Positions 25,719 to 34,612 of a DNA stretch of 64,000 nt are shown piece by piece. The first letter of the stretch is position 1. Each line of letters begins with the position of its first letter. The translations under genes and the position numbers were made by a program. The DNA lies in the NCBI GenBank assembly GCA_031553765.1, contig JAVBKY010000006.1:314798-378797 (forward strand), read 5' to 3'. The DNA comes from JAITMY01 sp031553765 (GTDB lineage Bacteria > Bacteroidota > Bacteroidia > Bacteroidales > UBA932). The notes beneath the pieces were generated by a model. It had not been told where the DNA came from. It saw only the letters and a program-made list of their open reading frames with translations, and did not search any database.

Positions 25719-26726
25719 CTACTTTACAGTGTTCATGTGAGCGATAAGTTCAAGAACTTTGTTTGAGTAACCCCACTCGTTATCGTACCAAGACACAACC
25801 TTAACGAAGTTATCGTTAAGAGCGATACCTGCCTTAGCATCGAAAATTGAGGTGCGCTTGTCGTGGGTAAAGTCGGTTGAAACCACTTCATCCTCAGTGT
25901 AACCAAGAATACCCTTAAATTCGTTTTCTGAAGCCTTCTTAACAGCAGCCTTAATGTCAGCGTATGAAGCGGGCTTAGCCAAGCGGCAAGTCAGGTCAAC
26001 TACCGATACGTCAAGCGTAGGAACGCGGAAAGCCATGCCGGTAAGCTTGCCCTTTAGCTCGGGGATAACTACACCTACAGCCTTAGCAGCACCGGTGCTT
26101 GAGGGAATAATGTTGCCACCTGCGGCACGGCCACCACGCCAGTCCTTAGCCGAAGGACCGTCAACGGTCTTTTGGGTAGCGGTAGTAGCGTGAACGGTGG
26201 TCATAAGACCTTCAACAATACCGAAGTTATCGTTAAGCACCTTTGCAAGGGGAGCCAAGCAGTTGGTGGTACATGATGCGTTTGATACAATTGCTTCACC
26301 TTTGTATGAGCTGGTGTTAACACCACATACAAACATGGGGGTGTCATCCTTTGAAGGAGCTGACATAACTACACGCTTCGCACCTGCGTCGATGTGCTTT
26401 TGAGCGGTTTCCTTAGAAAGGAACAGTCCGGTTGACTCAACAACGTACTCAGCACCAACTTCGTTCCACTTCAGGTTTGCGGGATCCTTCTCTGCGGTTA
26501 CACGGATAGCTTGACCATTAACAACCAACTTACCGTCTTTCGCTTCAGCGGTGCCCTTGAATTGGCCGTGTACCGAATCGTACTTCAGCATGTAAACCAT
26601 GTACTCAACGTCAATAAGGTCGTTGATACCTACGATTTCGATGTCGCTACGCTCCTCAACGGCTGCGCGGAATACCAGGCGGCCAATACGGCCAAAGCCA
26701 TTGATACCTACTTTAATTTTTCCCAT
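25719..26726 (-). CDS. gapA: Glyceraldehyde-3-phosphate dehydrogenase, type I
   Basis: GapA oxidises glyceraldehyde 3-phosphate to 1,3-bisphosphoglycerate in glycolysis, with NAD+. The 335-residue protein begins with KVGINGFGRIGRLVFRAA (Rossmann fold). The catalytic cysteine lies in SNASCTTNCLAPL, and the later motifs HATTATQKTVDGPS and WYDNEWGYS are intact. Codon use is strongly biased compared with its neighbours (many AAC, GTT and GCT codons), as expected for a highly expressed gene. It has its own promoter box and a strong terminator. Confidence 0.98.
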   Translation of the reverse strand: MGKIKVGINGFGRIGRLVFRAAVEERSDIEIVGINDLIDVEYMVYMLKYDSVHGQFKGTAEAKDGKLVVNGQAIRVTAEKDPANLKWNEVGAEYVVESTGLFLSKETAQKHIDAGAKRVVMSAPSKDDTPMFVCGVNTSSYKGEAIVSNASCTTNCLAPLAKVLNDNFGIVEGLMTTVHATTATQKTVDGPSAKDWRGGRAAGGNIIPSSTGAAKAVGVVIPELKGKLTGMAFRVPTLDVSVVDLTCRLAKPASYADIKAAVKKASENEFKGILGYTEDEVVSTDFTHDKRTSIFDAKAGIALNDNFVKVVSWYDNEWGYSNKVLELIAHMNTVK

Positions 26727-26773
26727 TTTGTTTTTTGTTTAGGGTTTGAAAAATTTTCCTTTAAAAATTGGCA

Positions 26774-26781
26774 CAAAATTA
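26774..26781 (-). promoter_or_regulatory. -7 promoter box of gapA
   Basis: The minus strand reads TAATTTTG (TAnnTTTG), giving a leader of about 40 bases. The divergent hdrC-like promoter is at 26977. The bases between the two boxes are AT-rich and show no further feature. Confidence 0.5.
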
Positions 26782-26976
26782 CACATTAATGCAACATGTT
26801 GACACAAAAATAAAGCTAAGTTTTACTGTAGTTATCAACATTTTACGTGCTCGCACACATCTACATAATCATCTAAAAAACAAAAAGATAAAAGCATTTT
26901 TGAGCAATAAAGCATGTGTTTATTTTTTTCAAGGAAAGTAACCGACCCCAAATCCACAGGATAAACACAAAATTAT

Positions 26977-26984
26977 TATCTTTG
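26977..26984 (+). promoter_or_regulatory. -7 promoter box of the hdr-like operon
   Basis: TATCTTTG matches TAnnTTTG and ends 26 bases before the ATG of the first operon gene. Confidence 0.55.
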
Positions 26985-27010
26985 TTAATTTGGCATTGGC
27001 AAGATAAAAT

Positions 27011-27688
27011 ATGGGCAAAATATTAGATAAACTGGCAAAGGACGTTCGTTTCCAGGAGGGTCTAACCGCTTGCATAAGTTGCGGCACGTGTACTGCCATT
27101 TGTCCCGCGGCAGAGTTTTACGACTACGACCCGCGCAAAATAGTGGTACAGGTACAAAGTCGCAACGAGGAAGAACTCGAGAAGCTGCTCAAAAGCGAAC
27201 AAATTTGGTACTGCGGCGAGTGCATGTCGTGCGTTACCCGCTGCCCGCGTAACAACGCCGCCGGACTTATTATAATGGCGTTGCGCACGCTGTCGCAGGA
27301 TTTAGGCTACTTTACCGAATCGAAAAAGGGACGCCAGCAAATTGCGCTGAAGCGTGCCATAGGCGAAAACATTCTAAAGTACGGCTACTGCATTTACGCT
27401 CGCGACCTTTCCCCCGAGGATCACCCCGAGGCAGGTCCCATTTGGGAGTGGGAGCATAAAAATGTGGATGATGTTTTTGAACGCTTGGGCGGAAACCTCG
27501 ATGGTGAGGGCCCCGGCATACTGCGTAAGATTCCTCAGGAATCGTTGGATGAGCTAAAGCGCATTTTTGAGGTGAGCGGCGGCATGGAGCGATTTGAAAA
27601 TATAGAAAAATACTCGGCTGAAAAGGCAAAGGAGATGGGGTTGGAGATGGATGAGTATATCACAAAGACTTTTAAGGGAGAGATATAA
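27011..27688 (+). CDS. HdrC-like iron-sulfur subunit
   Basis: The 225-residue protein has two four-cysteine [4Fe-4S] motifs, CISCGTCTAICP (near residue 22) and CGECMSCVTRCP (near residue 68), in the arrangement of heterodisulfide reductase subunit C. It is longer than methanogen HdrC because of a helical C-terminal extension. In Hdr complexes this subunit passes electrons between HdrA and HdrB. It is the first gene of a five-gene cluster (27011-32262). A repeat of about 190 bp separates it from the next gene. Confidence 0.85.
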   Translation: MGKILDKLAKDVRFQEGLTACISCGTCTAICPAAEFYDYDPRKIVVQVQSRNEEELEKLLKSEQIWYCGECMSCVTRCPRNNAAGLIIMALRTLSQDLGYFTESKKGRQQIALKRAIGENILKYGYCIYARDLSPEDHPEAGPIWEWEHKNVDDVFERLGGNLDGEGPGILRKIPQESLDELKRIFEVSGGMERFENIEKYSAEKAKEMGLEMDEYITKTFKGEI

Positions 27689-27724
27689 TTTTTTGTAGCG
27701 TTTAGAATTCTGACTGATATTCGG

Positions 27725-27913
27725 AACGCGCTGAAAGCGCAACAGAGTTCAGCCCAGGGCAACGCCCTGGGTAAATAATTGGACGTTGGTACATGGCGCG
27801 CGGAGCAAGCGTTTCCCTTGAAAAAAGTTTTTGCTCCGCGCGCAATAAAACACCGTCACCATACATACCCAGGGCGTTGCCCCGGGCTATTGCAAGTTGC
27901 CGCTTCGCGGCGT
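27725..27913. repeat. Long imperfect palindromic repeat inside the hdr-like operon
   Basis: Outer arms AACGCGCTGAAAGCGCAAC and GTTGCCGCTTCGCGGCGTT enclose AGCCCAGGGCAACGCCCTGG and CCAGGGCGTTGCCCCGGGCT, then GCGCGCGGAGCAA and TTGCTCCGCGCGC. The whole element could fold into one branched hairpin of about 190 bases. It also contains two CCCAGGGC(A/G)(A/T)... sub-palindromes. Short reading frames through it encode strings such as YPGRCPGL, which are by-products of the repeat, not genes. Confidence 0.75.
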
Positions 27914-27926
27914 TATATTTTGACTC

Positions 27927-28997
27927 ATGAAAAAAGAAGGCAAAGAACAAATATGGCGGGACTACCAAAAGGAAATTCCCGACAACGATTACTTCTACGT
28001 CCGTAGCTGCATAAGGCAAAACTTTTTTCCGGGCTCGGAAAAAATGTTTTTGAAAATACTGGTGGATGACCTCGGCAAGAATATTTACGAAACCGAGCAT
28101 CACACTACCTGCGGTGGCATTGGTTACCACTCTGATGTGGTTCCGTTGGAAACAGCCATGACCGTTATAGCCCGTCAATTCGCCCTTATGACCGAGGCGG
28201 GATATAAGAACTACGCAGCATCGTGCATCACCTCATTCGGCCTTTACTCTGAGGTTATAGAAACGTGGCATCACTTCCCCGAGGTGCTGGCAAAAGTACG
28301 CGCCAACCTCAAAAAGGCTACGGGTCGCGAGTTTGAAATTCCCCAACATTTGGCGCACGCCAGCGATATTATTTACAAGGTACGCCACGAAATTGCCGAC
28401 AAGGCAAAATACAAGCTCATAAATAAGGAAACGGGCAAGCCGCTGAAGGTGGTGGAACACATTGGCTGCCACTACTCCAAAATGTTTCCGCACAAGGGTG
28501 TGGGCGGCGCTGAATATCCCTACGTGCTGTCGGGCATGGTAGAGACATGGGGCGGTGAGGTGATAGACTACCCTGAACGCCGACACTGCTGCGGCTTTGG
28601 CTTCCGCCAATACTTAGTGCAAGCCAATCGTGGCTACTCGCTGGCCAATACGCACAAAAAGTTTGAGTCCATGGAGCCGTTCCAACCCGATATGATTATT
28701 ACCAACTGCCCGGGTTGTCCGTATTTTCTCGACCGCTGGCAGTACGTAATTGCCGAAACAGAAGGGAAAACCTACGGAGGAAAAGGACAGGGTATTCCTG
28801 TATTTACCTACGAAGAAGTGGCTAGCCTTGTTATGGGCTACAACCCGTGGGATATAGGATTGCAGGTGCATCAGGTAGCTGTGGAGCCACTGCTGGATAA
28901 AATCGGCATTAAGTACGACAGTAGCAAAAAGTACGAGGGGCTGAACGGAAAAGACATTGGGAAGCCGGAGATGCCAAGTTGCATCAAGTGCTGCTAA
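27927..28997 (+). CDS. HdrB-like subunit (CCG-domain protein)
   Basis: The 356-residue protein resembles heterodisulfide reductase subunit B. The second CCG motif is complete: HIGCHYSK, then RHCCGFGFRQ, then NCPGCPYF. The first motif is partly lost: VRSCIRQNFFPGSEKM is present, but CC is replaced by TCGG and the final CxxC by SCITS. At most one full non-cubane [4Fe-4S] cluster is therefore expected. It ends with an unusual PSCIKCC tail that could bind metal. It lies between HdrC-like and HdrA-like genes and is presumed to be the catalytic or electron-accepting subunit. Confidence 0.85.
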   Translation: MKKEGKEQIWRDYQKEIPDNDYFYVRSCIRQNFFPGSEKMFLKILVDDLGKNIYETEHHTTCGGIGYHSDVVPLETAMTVIARQFALMTEAGYKNYAASCITSFGLYSEVIETWHHFPEVLAKVRANLKKATGREFEIPQHLAHASDIIYKVRHEIADKAKYKLINKETGKPLKVVEHIGCHYSKMFPHKGVGGAEYPYVLSGMVETWGGEVIDYPERRHCCGFGFRQYLVQANRGYSLANTHKKFESMEPFQPDMIITNCPGCPYFLDRWQYVIAETEGKTYGGKGQGIPVFTYEEVASLVMGYNPWDIGLQVHQVAVEPLLDKIGIKYDSSKKYEGLNGKDIGKPEMPSCIKCC

Positions 28998-29018
28998 TTT
29001 TTACTACAAGAATATTAT

Positions 29019-30032
29019 ATGAAAAGCGTAGCTATAGTAGGAGCAGGAATTGCCGGAATTGAGGCGGCGGCAAAGCTGACCAAATCGGGCGTGAAGGTTT
29101 ATTTGATAGAGAAAGAAAAGGAAATAGGCGGTCACCTGCGGCAGTGGGACAGGCTTTTTCCCACACAGAGCAAGGCAAGCGATGTGCTTGACGATATCAT
29201 CGAGGGATTGGCTAATCGCGCTGAAGTATTGAATAACGTATCGGTACAGCATCTGGATAAAAAAACGGACGAGTTTGAGATTACACTTACCAACAACCAC
29301 AGCATTACTACCGACGCTGTACTTATGGCTACAGGCTTTGATGCGTTCAATGCGCGCCGCAAGGAGGAATACGGTTACGGCATTTACGACAACGTAATTA
29401 CCTCAACCGAGCTGGAGGCGATGTTCAAAAAAGGTCATGTACTTTGCGCCAACGGCAAGGAGCCCGAGCGTGTGGCGTTTATTCACTGCGTGGGCTCACG
29501 CGATGAGAAGGTGGGTAACCGCTACTGCTCAAAGGTGTGCTGCGTTACCGCTGTGAAGCAAGCATGCGAAATGAAGGAAATGTACCCCAACGCCGAGGTA
29601 TACAACTTTTACATGGACTTACGCATGTTCGACCGTCGATTCGAAAACATGTACCACGAAGCGCAGGCCACCTACGGCATACAGTTTGTGCGCGGTCGCC
29701 TGTCGGAAGCGGGAGAAACCAAAGAGGGTAAGTTGCAAATAAAAGCCGAAGATACGCTGCTTGGAAAACCGTTGAAGCTAACCGTGGATATGCTGGTGCT
29801 AATGGTAGGCATGGAGGCTTGCGGTAGCGGGGTTGCTGCTGCAAAGAAAATGAATATTGAGGTAGGTAGCGATCGCTTTTTCAACGGCGTAAACGAGTAT
29901 AACCTACGCAACTTTACCCGTACCGATGGGTTGTTTTTGGCGGGTACCTGCACAGGTCCAAAAACTATTCCTGAAACGTTGGCCGATGCGCGTGCGGCTG
30001 CGGCAGAGGTTTTGTCATACTTAATGAAGTAA
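29019..30032 (+). CDS. HdrA-like FAD protein (short form)
   Basis: The 337-residue flavoprotein begins with an FAD-binding Rossmann motif (VAIVGAGIAGIEAAAKL) and continues with EKEKEIGGHLRQWDRLFPT. The segment VAFIHCVGSRDEKVGNRYCS followed by KVCCVTAVKQA is diagnostic of HdrA and QmoA proteins, and supplies cysteines for a cluster near the flavin. Methanogen HdrA is about 650 residues long with extra ferredoxin domains; here these are missing, as in QmoA-type proteins. It therefore probably moves electrons between its partners and a quinone or another carrier, without the full bifurcating apparatus. Confidence 0.85.
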   Translation: MKSVAIVGAGIAGIEAAAKLTKSGVKVYLIEKEKEIGGHLRQWDRLFPTQSKASDVLDDIIEGLANRAEVLNNVSVQHLDKKTDEFEITLTNNHSITTDAVLMATGFDAFNARRKEEYGYGIYDNVITSTELEAMFKKGHVLCANGKEPERVAFIHCVGSRDEKVGNRYCSKVCCVTAVKQACEMKEMYPNAEVYNFYMDLRMFDRRFENMYHEAQATYGIQFVRGRLSEAGETKEGKLQIKAEDTLLGKPLKLTVDMLVLMVGMEACGSGVAAAKKMNIEVGSDRFFNGVNEYNLRNFTRTDGLFLAGTCTGPKTIPETLADARAAAAEVLSYLMK

Positions 30033-30044
30033 ATCTACTATGAT

Positions 30045-30073
30045 CCTAACAGGGTTTTGAGACCCTGTTAGGG
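30045..30073. repeat. CCTAACAGGGT palindrome, copy 1
   Basis: CCTAACAGGGT TTTGAG ACCCTGTTAGG is a perfect 11-base inverted repeat in the gap between the HdrA-like gene and the small ferredoxin-like gene. A degenerate copy is at 40570-40599. Confidence 0.8.
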
Positions 30074-30089
30074 TTAGCCATATAGAACA

Positions 30090-30473
30090 ATGAACAAATT
30101 CGGATATACAAAGTTGGATAGCGGCGTGGTGAATTTAGACTTAGCCGACAAAGACTTTGCCAAAGAAATACTGGAGCATGAGCACAGCTTTGCCTTCTGC
30201 ATATCGTGCGGATCGTGCGCTGCGACCTGTTCCGCGGGAAATTTTACGGAGTACAACCTGCGCAAAATTCAGCTTATGGTAAAGCGTGGCGAGCTGGAGC
30301 CGCTACGCGACACTATTACCCGCTGCATGCTGTGTGGTAAGTGCCAAATGGTGTGTCCTAAGGGCGTAAATACGCGTAACATTGTGCTGCAGGTAAGCAA
30401 GCTGCTCAAGCAACCTGCGCAAAAAAAACAGCTAACCGACAAACTACACGCGACCGATGATAGAAAGATTTAA
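30090..30473 (+). CDS. Second HdrC-like ferredoxin
   Basis: The 127-residue protein has two [4Fe-4S] motifs, CISCGSCAATC (note Ser-Ala-Gly in place of the usual Pro after the fourth Cys) and CMLCGKCQMVCP. It is shorter than the first HdrC-like protein. Its 3' end overlaps the next gene by 17 bases, a strong sign of coupled translation with the membrane subunit. It probably links the soluble HdrA/B part to the membrane subunit. Confidence 0.85.
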   Translation: MNKFGYTKLDSGVVNLDLADKDFAKEILEHEHSFAFCISCGSCAATCSAGNFTEYNLRKIQLMVKRGELEPLRDTITRCMLCGKCQMVCPKGVNTRNIVLQVSKLLKQPAQKKQLTDKLHATDDRKI

Positions 30474-32262
30474 CTACGACCCGTTTGTGTTACCCTACAC
30501 GTTCGGACTCATATTTGTGCTGGCGTGGCTCGTCTTGTCGGTAATACGTGTATTCAAATCGCTCCCTTTACGCGATAAGAAGAAGTTGGGCATGCACTTC
30601 TTTTCATGGAAAATTTTCAAATCCGTAAAAGATGTTTTTGCCGACTGCCTTTTTCACGTAAAAATATGGCGTAAAAATTGGGTACTGGGTTACATGCACA
30701 CTAGCCTTGCCTTTGGCTGGTTCATGCTCATTGTGCTGGGACATATGGAAGTATTTTTCTTCTGTCCGCACCGCCTCAACCTACCCTACTTCCCCATCTT
30801 CTTTCGCTACTTTATGATGGAAGCGGGTGAAACGCTACGCGGCTCGCTCTTCTTCTTCCTTATGGATTTCTTTTTGCTGTTTGTGTTGTCGGGCGTAGCG
30901 CTGGCTATTATTAAGCGCTTCCGCAAAAAAATATTCGGCATGAAGCGCACCACCAAGCTAAAGTGGAATGACCAGATTGCCGTGTACTCGCTGTGGTTTA
31001 TTTTTCCGTTGCGCTTTTTAGCGGAGAGCTTCACCTCTGAAATCAGCGGCGGTAGCTTCCTCACGCGCGGGTTCAGCATGATATTTGAGAATTTCAACGT
31101 ATTTTTGGCAAACGAAAACCTTATTCGTCCCATATGGTGGGCTTACTCCTGCTGCCTTGCATTATTCTTTTTTTCCCTGCCATGGTCAAGGTTTACGCAC
31201 ATACTTGCCGAGGTATTCCTCATACTCATGCGCAATGCAGGTATAAGAGAGCAAAGCAAAAATTCGGGTTATGCCAAGGTAGAAATTTTCTCCTGCTCAC
31301 GCTGTGGCATGTGTCTCGACCCCTGCCAAATGATTTCAGCAGCACGCATGCGCGATAACGCTACGGTAAACTTTACACGCAATATTCGCTGGTGGAATTA
31401 CGGGAAAGCGCGTAGCAATGCGTCCTACTGCCTCATGTGCGACCGCTGCGTACAGGCTTGTCCCGTGGGTATTAACTCCGTGAAGCTAAAGCAAAACGTA
31501 AAAAATCTTACGCAGGATTTATATGCGGACAATCAATATAGCTACCTGCAAAAGATAGAAAGCAAATCTGAGGATACGGATGTACTCTATTTTGCGGGCT
31601 GCATGACACACCTCACTCCGAGCATAAAAAAGTCCATGCAGAAAATTCTGCAGGCCTCCGGCGACAAGTTTAGATTTATGGATGAGAATGGAACTATTTG
31701 CTGCGGTCGCCCCATGATGCAGGCGGGTGAGGAGCAAACAGCAAAAGCGCTCATTGACAAGAATACCGAATTGGTAAAAACCTCCGGTGCTAAGCGATTG
31801 GTTACCTCCTGCCCTATTTGCTACAAGATTTTTAAGGATACGTATAAGCTTAATATCCCCGTGCAGCACCACACCGAATACATTGCGGAGCTGATTGAAG
31901 CGGGCAAACTACAGCTGAACAAGAGTGAGCAAAAGGTGGTATTTCACGACTCTTGCGAACTCGGTCGACACAGCGGTGTGTATGAGCAACCACGCAAAAT
32001 TTTAAATGCTACGAGCAATTTAGTTTCTACCAAATACGATGGCAAAGAAGGTTTGTGCTGCGGCGGTAGCATTGCCACCGAAGCCATGCCGTTCAAAAAA
32101 CGTCGTTTGATAGCCGAAGATGCTATGATAAAAATGACCACTGACACCCAACCCGATTGCCTTGTGACCTCCTGTCCCTCCTGCAAAAAAACGTTTGGAG
32201 ATTTGAATATGACGGAGGTGAGGGATGTGGCAGAAGTTGTGGCTATGCACATTAAAAATTGA
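30457..32262 (+). CDS. Membrane HdrD/HdrE-like fusion (cytochrome b-like plus CCG domains)
   Basis: The 601-residue protein has five or six transmembrane segments in residues 1-270. Histidines such as the one in GWFMLIVLGHMEV could bind haem, as in HdrE and NarI-type subunits. Next come two ferredoxin motifs, CSRCGMCLDPC and CLMCDRCVQACP. The HdrD-like CCG domains follow, both complete: AGCMTHLTPS ... ICCGRPM ... SCPIC, and DSCELGRHSG ... LCCGGS ... SCPSC. The design matches DsrMK, TmcB and HmcF-type quinone-interacting proteins. It overlaps the preceding gene. The most likely role is exchange of electrons between menaquinone and the HdrABC-like part. Confidence 0.85.
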   Translation: MIERFNYDPFVLPYTFGLIFVLAWLVLSVIRVFKSLPLRDKKKLGMHFFSWKIFKSVKDVFADCLFHVKIWRKNWVLGYMHTSLAFGWFMLIVLGHMEVFFFCPHRLNLPYFPIFFRYFMMEAGETLRGSLFFFLMDFFLLFVLSGVALAIIKRFRKKIFGMKRTTKLKWNDQIAVYSLWFIFPLRFLAESFTSEISGGSFLTRGFSMIFENFNVFLANENLIRPIWWAYSCCLALFFFSLPWSRFTHILAEVFLILMRNAGIREQSKNSGYAKVEIFSCSRCGMCLDPCQMISAARMRDNATVNFTRNIRWWNYGKARSNASYCLMCDRCVQACPVGINSVKLKQNVKNLTQDLYADNQYSYLQKIESKSEDTDVLYFAGCMTHLTPSIKKSMQKILQASGDKFRFMDENGTICCGRPMMQAGEEQTAKALIDKNTELVKTSGAKRLVTSCPICYKIFKDTYKLNIPVQHHTEYIAELIEAGKLQLNKSEQKVVFHDSCELGRHSGVYEQPRKILNATSNLVSTKYDGKEGLCCGGSIATEAMPFKKRRLIAEDAMIKMTTDTQPDCLVTSCPSCKKTFGDLNMTEVRDVAEVVAMHIKN

Positions 32263-32323
32263 GAACCGAGCAAAGCGAGTTCATGAGCCGCTAGGCGAAT
32301 AATTAAAAAATTAGAAACTACCT

Positions 32324-33637
32324 ATGAAATACACCCTAACTTGCACCACCTGCGGAAAAGCATTTAACGATTTCACCGAATGGTTTAACGCCGGACAGGT
32401 ATGCCCTGCCTGCAAGAAAAACCGTATAGAGGTGCATTACAACACGGATTACCAACGGCTGAAAGAGTTGATTAACGATAAAAACCGTACCGACTTTTCT
32501 ATTTGGCACTACTTTGATTTTTTACCGCTCAACGACCGTAAGAATATTGTTAGCACACCTGAACCCCGACTATCACTCGACCGTTGGGAGTTTCTGGAGA
32601 AATTTGCCAAGCAAAATTTTGGTATTGATTGCAAGGTTCACGCCTTCCGCAACGATGAGCACTACGCCACTGGTTCCTTCAAAGACCCCGGCGCTATGCT
32701 GGCCTCGGCCGTGCTTAAGGAGGCCGGACGCAATGAGTATATTGTTGCCAGCACGGGCAACGTGGCCAACGCTTTTGCCTACTACATGGCTAAGGCGGGT
32801 GTTTCACTTTCGGCATTTATACCGCAGGATGCGCTGGCGCTCAACAGCGCGGGGGTAAGCTGCTACGGTGAAAAAGTATTTCGTGTAAAGGGCGATTACG
32901 CATTAGCAAAGAAAGTTGCCGCGGACTACTCCGCAAAATACGGTATACTTATGACTGGCGGCAACACCGACCCGCTACGCGTGGAGGCTAAGCGGACACA
33001 GGTGTTCGACTGGCTACGCTACCTGCCTGAATTTCCTACCGTATATATTCAGGCGCTGAGTGGCGGCACAGGCCCCATCTCCATTGAAAAAGCGTTCCGC
33101 GAAATAAAGGAGTTGGATTTGATCAAGAAGTTACCCCGCTTTTTACTCATTCAACCCGATGGCTGCTCACCTATGTATCAGGCATGGCAAGAGGCTAAGG
33201 CCACAAGTTTCCCCGAAGGTTGGAAAACAAAGTACCCCATAATAGACAACCCTGTAACCAAAGTTCCCACGTTGGCTACAGGCAATCCTGCCTCCTACCC
33301 CGTAATAGCTGATTTGGTAAAAAAATCGGAGGGCGAGATGCTGGAAATAGCCGAAAGTAAGTTGGTGAATGTTACCCGTTGGGTAGCCTACGAGCAAGTA
33401 GTGGCTATGGGGCCTGCCGCAGCCACTGCCGTACTGGGCTTCATTCAGGCGTTGAAGGAAAAGCAAATCAAAAACGGCGAGGTGGTACTGCTCAACATTG
33501 GTGAAGGCATAGGTCGCGCCCCCGAATTGCTTACCGAAATGAACTACACCGAGGAAAGTGTAGGCTCGGTAGATGAATGTAAACGCTTTGACAGGGCTAC
33601 GCTCCGCGAGGCTTTGGCGAAGAAAATGTTGGAGTAA
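32324..33637 (+). CDS. Threonine-synthase-like PLP enzyme
   Basis: The 437-residue fold-type II PLP enzyme has an N-terminal zinc ribbon (CTTCGKAF ... CPACKK). The PLP lysine is K120 in ATGSFKDPGAM, ASTGNVANAFAYYM is the phosphate/substrate loop, and SGGTGPISIEKAF is the glycine-rich loop. Threonine synthases usually read FKDRG or FKDxG; here it is FKDPG. Enzymes of this shape also include cysteate synthase, which makes cysteate from phosphoserine and sulfite. thrA and thrB are not nearby, while an alpha-oxoamine synthase that could use cysteate lies 3 kb away, so both functions remain possible. Confidence 0.75.
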   Translation: MKYTLTCTTCGKAFNDFTEWFNAGQVCPACKKNRIEVHYNTDYQRLKELINDKNRTDFSIWHYFDFLPLNDRKNIVSTPEPRLSLDRWEFLEKFAKQNFGIDCKVHAFRNDEHYATGSFKDPGAMLASAVLKEAGRNEYIVASTGNVANAFAYYMAKAGVSLSAFIPQDALALNSAGVSCYGEKVFRVKGDYALAKKVAADYSAKYGILMTGGNTDPLRVEAKRTQVFDWLRYLPEFPTVYIQALSGGTGPISIEKAFREIKELDLIKKLPRFLLIQPDGCSPMYQAWQEAKATSFPEGWKTKYPIIDNPVTKVPTLATGNPASYPVIADLVKKSEGEMLEIAESKLVNVTRWVAYEQVVAMGPAAATAVLGFIQALKEKQIKNGEVVLLNIGEGIGRAPELLTEMNYTEESVGSVDECKRFDRATLREALAKKMLE

Positions 33638-33704
33638 TCCAAGTATACGTCAGGCTTGTATAGAAATGTCCGTTTTTTACAAGCCTGGCAACCCCTGTTT
33701 TTAC

Positions 33705-33712
33705 TAACTTTG
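33705..33712 (+). promoter_or_regulatory. -7 promoter box of the AraC-family gene
   Basis: TAACTTTG matches TAnnTTTG. It is followed by a repeat-like GC-rich stretch (33722-33778) with CCCGCCTTGCGGG, then the ATG at 33805. Confidence 0.5.
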
Positions 33713-33804
33713 CTTTTGAGTAAACCCGCCCCGCACGCTTCGATCCCGCCTTGCGGGAACAACCCACGGTGGGATTTTCACTAAAGGAAGCACACTAGTA
33801 AATC

Positions 33805-34599
33805 ATGGAAGAGTTTCAAGTCAAAAAACCATCGCCACTGCTTGCGCCCTACGTCAAGCAATACTGGTTTTTGAAAACGAGCGACCTTACTCAACCCAAC
33901 CAACGCATTATTCCAACCGGCAGCACAAGTATTGTTTTCCACAGGGCAAGCCTGATGCTATCTACCTCACAAGGTAGTCTTCAACCCCAAGCATTTATCA
34001 GCGGGCAATCGGTGGGCTATACCGACTTGGTACAAACGGGCGCGGTGGATATGATTTGCGTTGTTTTTCAACCCCACGGCGCAAAGGCATTTTTCTCCAT
34101 GCCCATAAGCGAGTTTCATGATGCCACCATTGCGGTAAACGACATGAGCGATGTTGCGCTGCGCGAATTGCAGGATCAACTACTGTATGCAAATAGCAAT
34201 CAGCAATGCGTCAACTTAATTGAGGAGTATTTGTACCAGCGTCTTTCCATAAACAAAGGGTACAATTACCAACGCATGGCTGCTGCTATACAGGCCGTAA
34301 CCCTCGGTGAAAACAGCATAGACAAGTTATCGCAGATATGCTGTCTCAGCTACAAACAATTTAAGCGAATATTCTCGGAATACGTTGGCGCTAATCCCAA
34401 GGATTTTCTTCGCATCATACGTTTTCAGCGGGCGCTGTACACTTTGCAATGTCAGCCGCAGATAAGCCTTGCGCAGCTGGCGTACGAATGTGGATTTTAC
34501 GATCAATCGCATCTTATAAAGGAGTTCAAGATTTTTTCGGGGTATACGCCGAGTGAGTATGTAGCCGCATGCGCTCCTTATTCTGATTACTTTTCTTAA
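33805..34599 (+). CDS. AraC-family transcriptional regulator
   Basis: The 264-residue protein has an N-terminal DUF6597-like domain (LAPYVKQYWFLKTSD, then RIIPTGSTSIVFH) and a C-terminal pair of helix-turn-helix motifs. The second of these is SLAQLAYECGFYDQSHLIKE followed by F-x3-SGYTPSEY, the classic AraC signature. It is probably a regulator responding to a small ligand. The nearest candidate target is the VOC gene downstream, but a 378-bp repeat element lies between. Confidence 0.9.
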   Translation: MEEFQVKKPSPLLAPYVKQYWFLKTSDLTQPNQRIIPTGSTSIVFHRASLMLSTSQGSLQPQAFISGQSVGYTDLVQTGAVDMICVVFQPHGAKAFFSMPISEFHDATIAVNDMSDVALRELQDQLLYANSNQQCVNLIEEYLYQRLSINKGYNYQRMAAAIQAVTLGENSIDKLSQICCLSYKQFKRIFSEYVGANPKDFLRIIRFQRALYTLQCQPQISLAQLAYECGFYDQSHLIKEFKIFSGYTPSEYVAACAPYSDYFS

Positions 34600-34612
34600 C
34601 TTACTTTTGTTC

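Noticed and set aside
27702..28178. Several small frames containing YPGRCPGL-like strings between the hdrC-like and hdrB-like genes
   Set aside because: They are translations of the palindromic repeat at 27725-27913 and are seen on both strands because the repeat is inverted.
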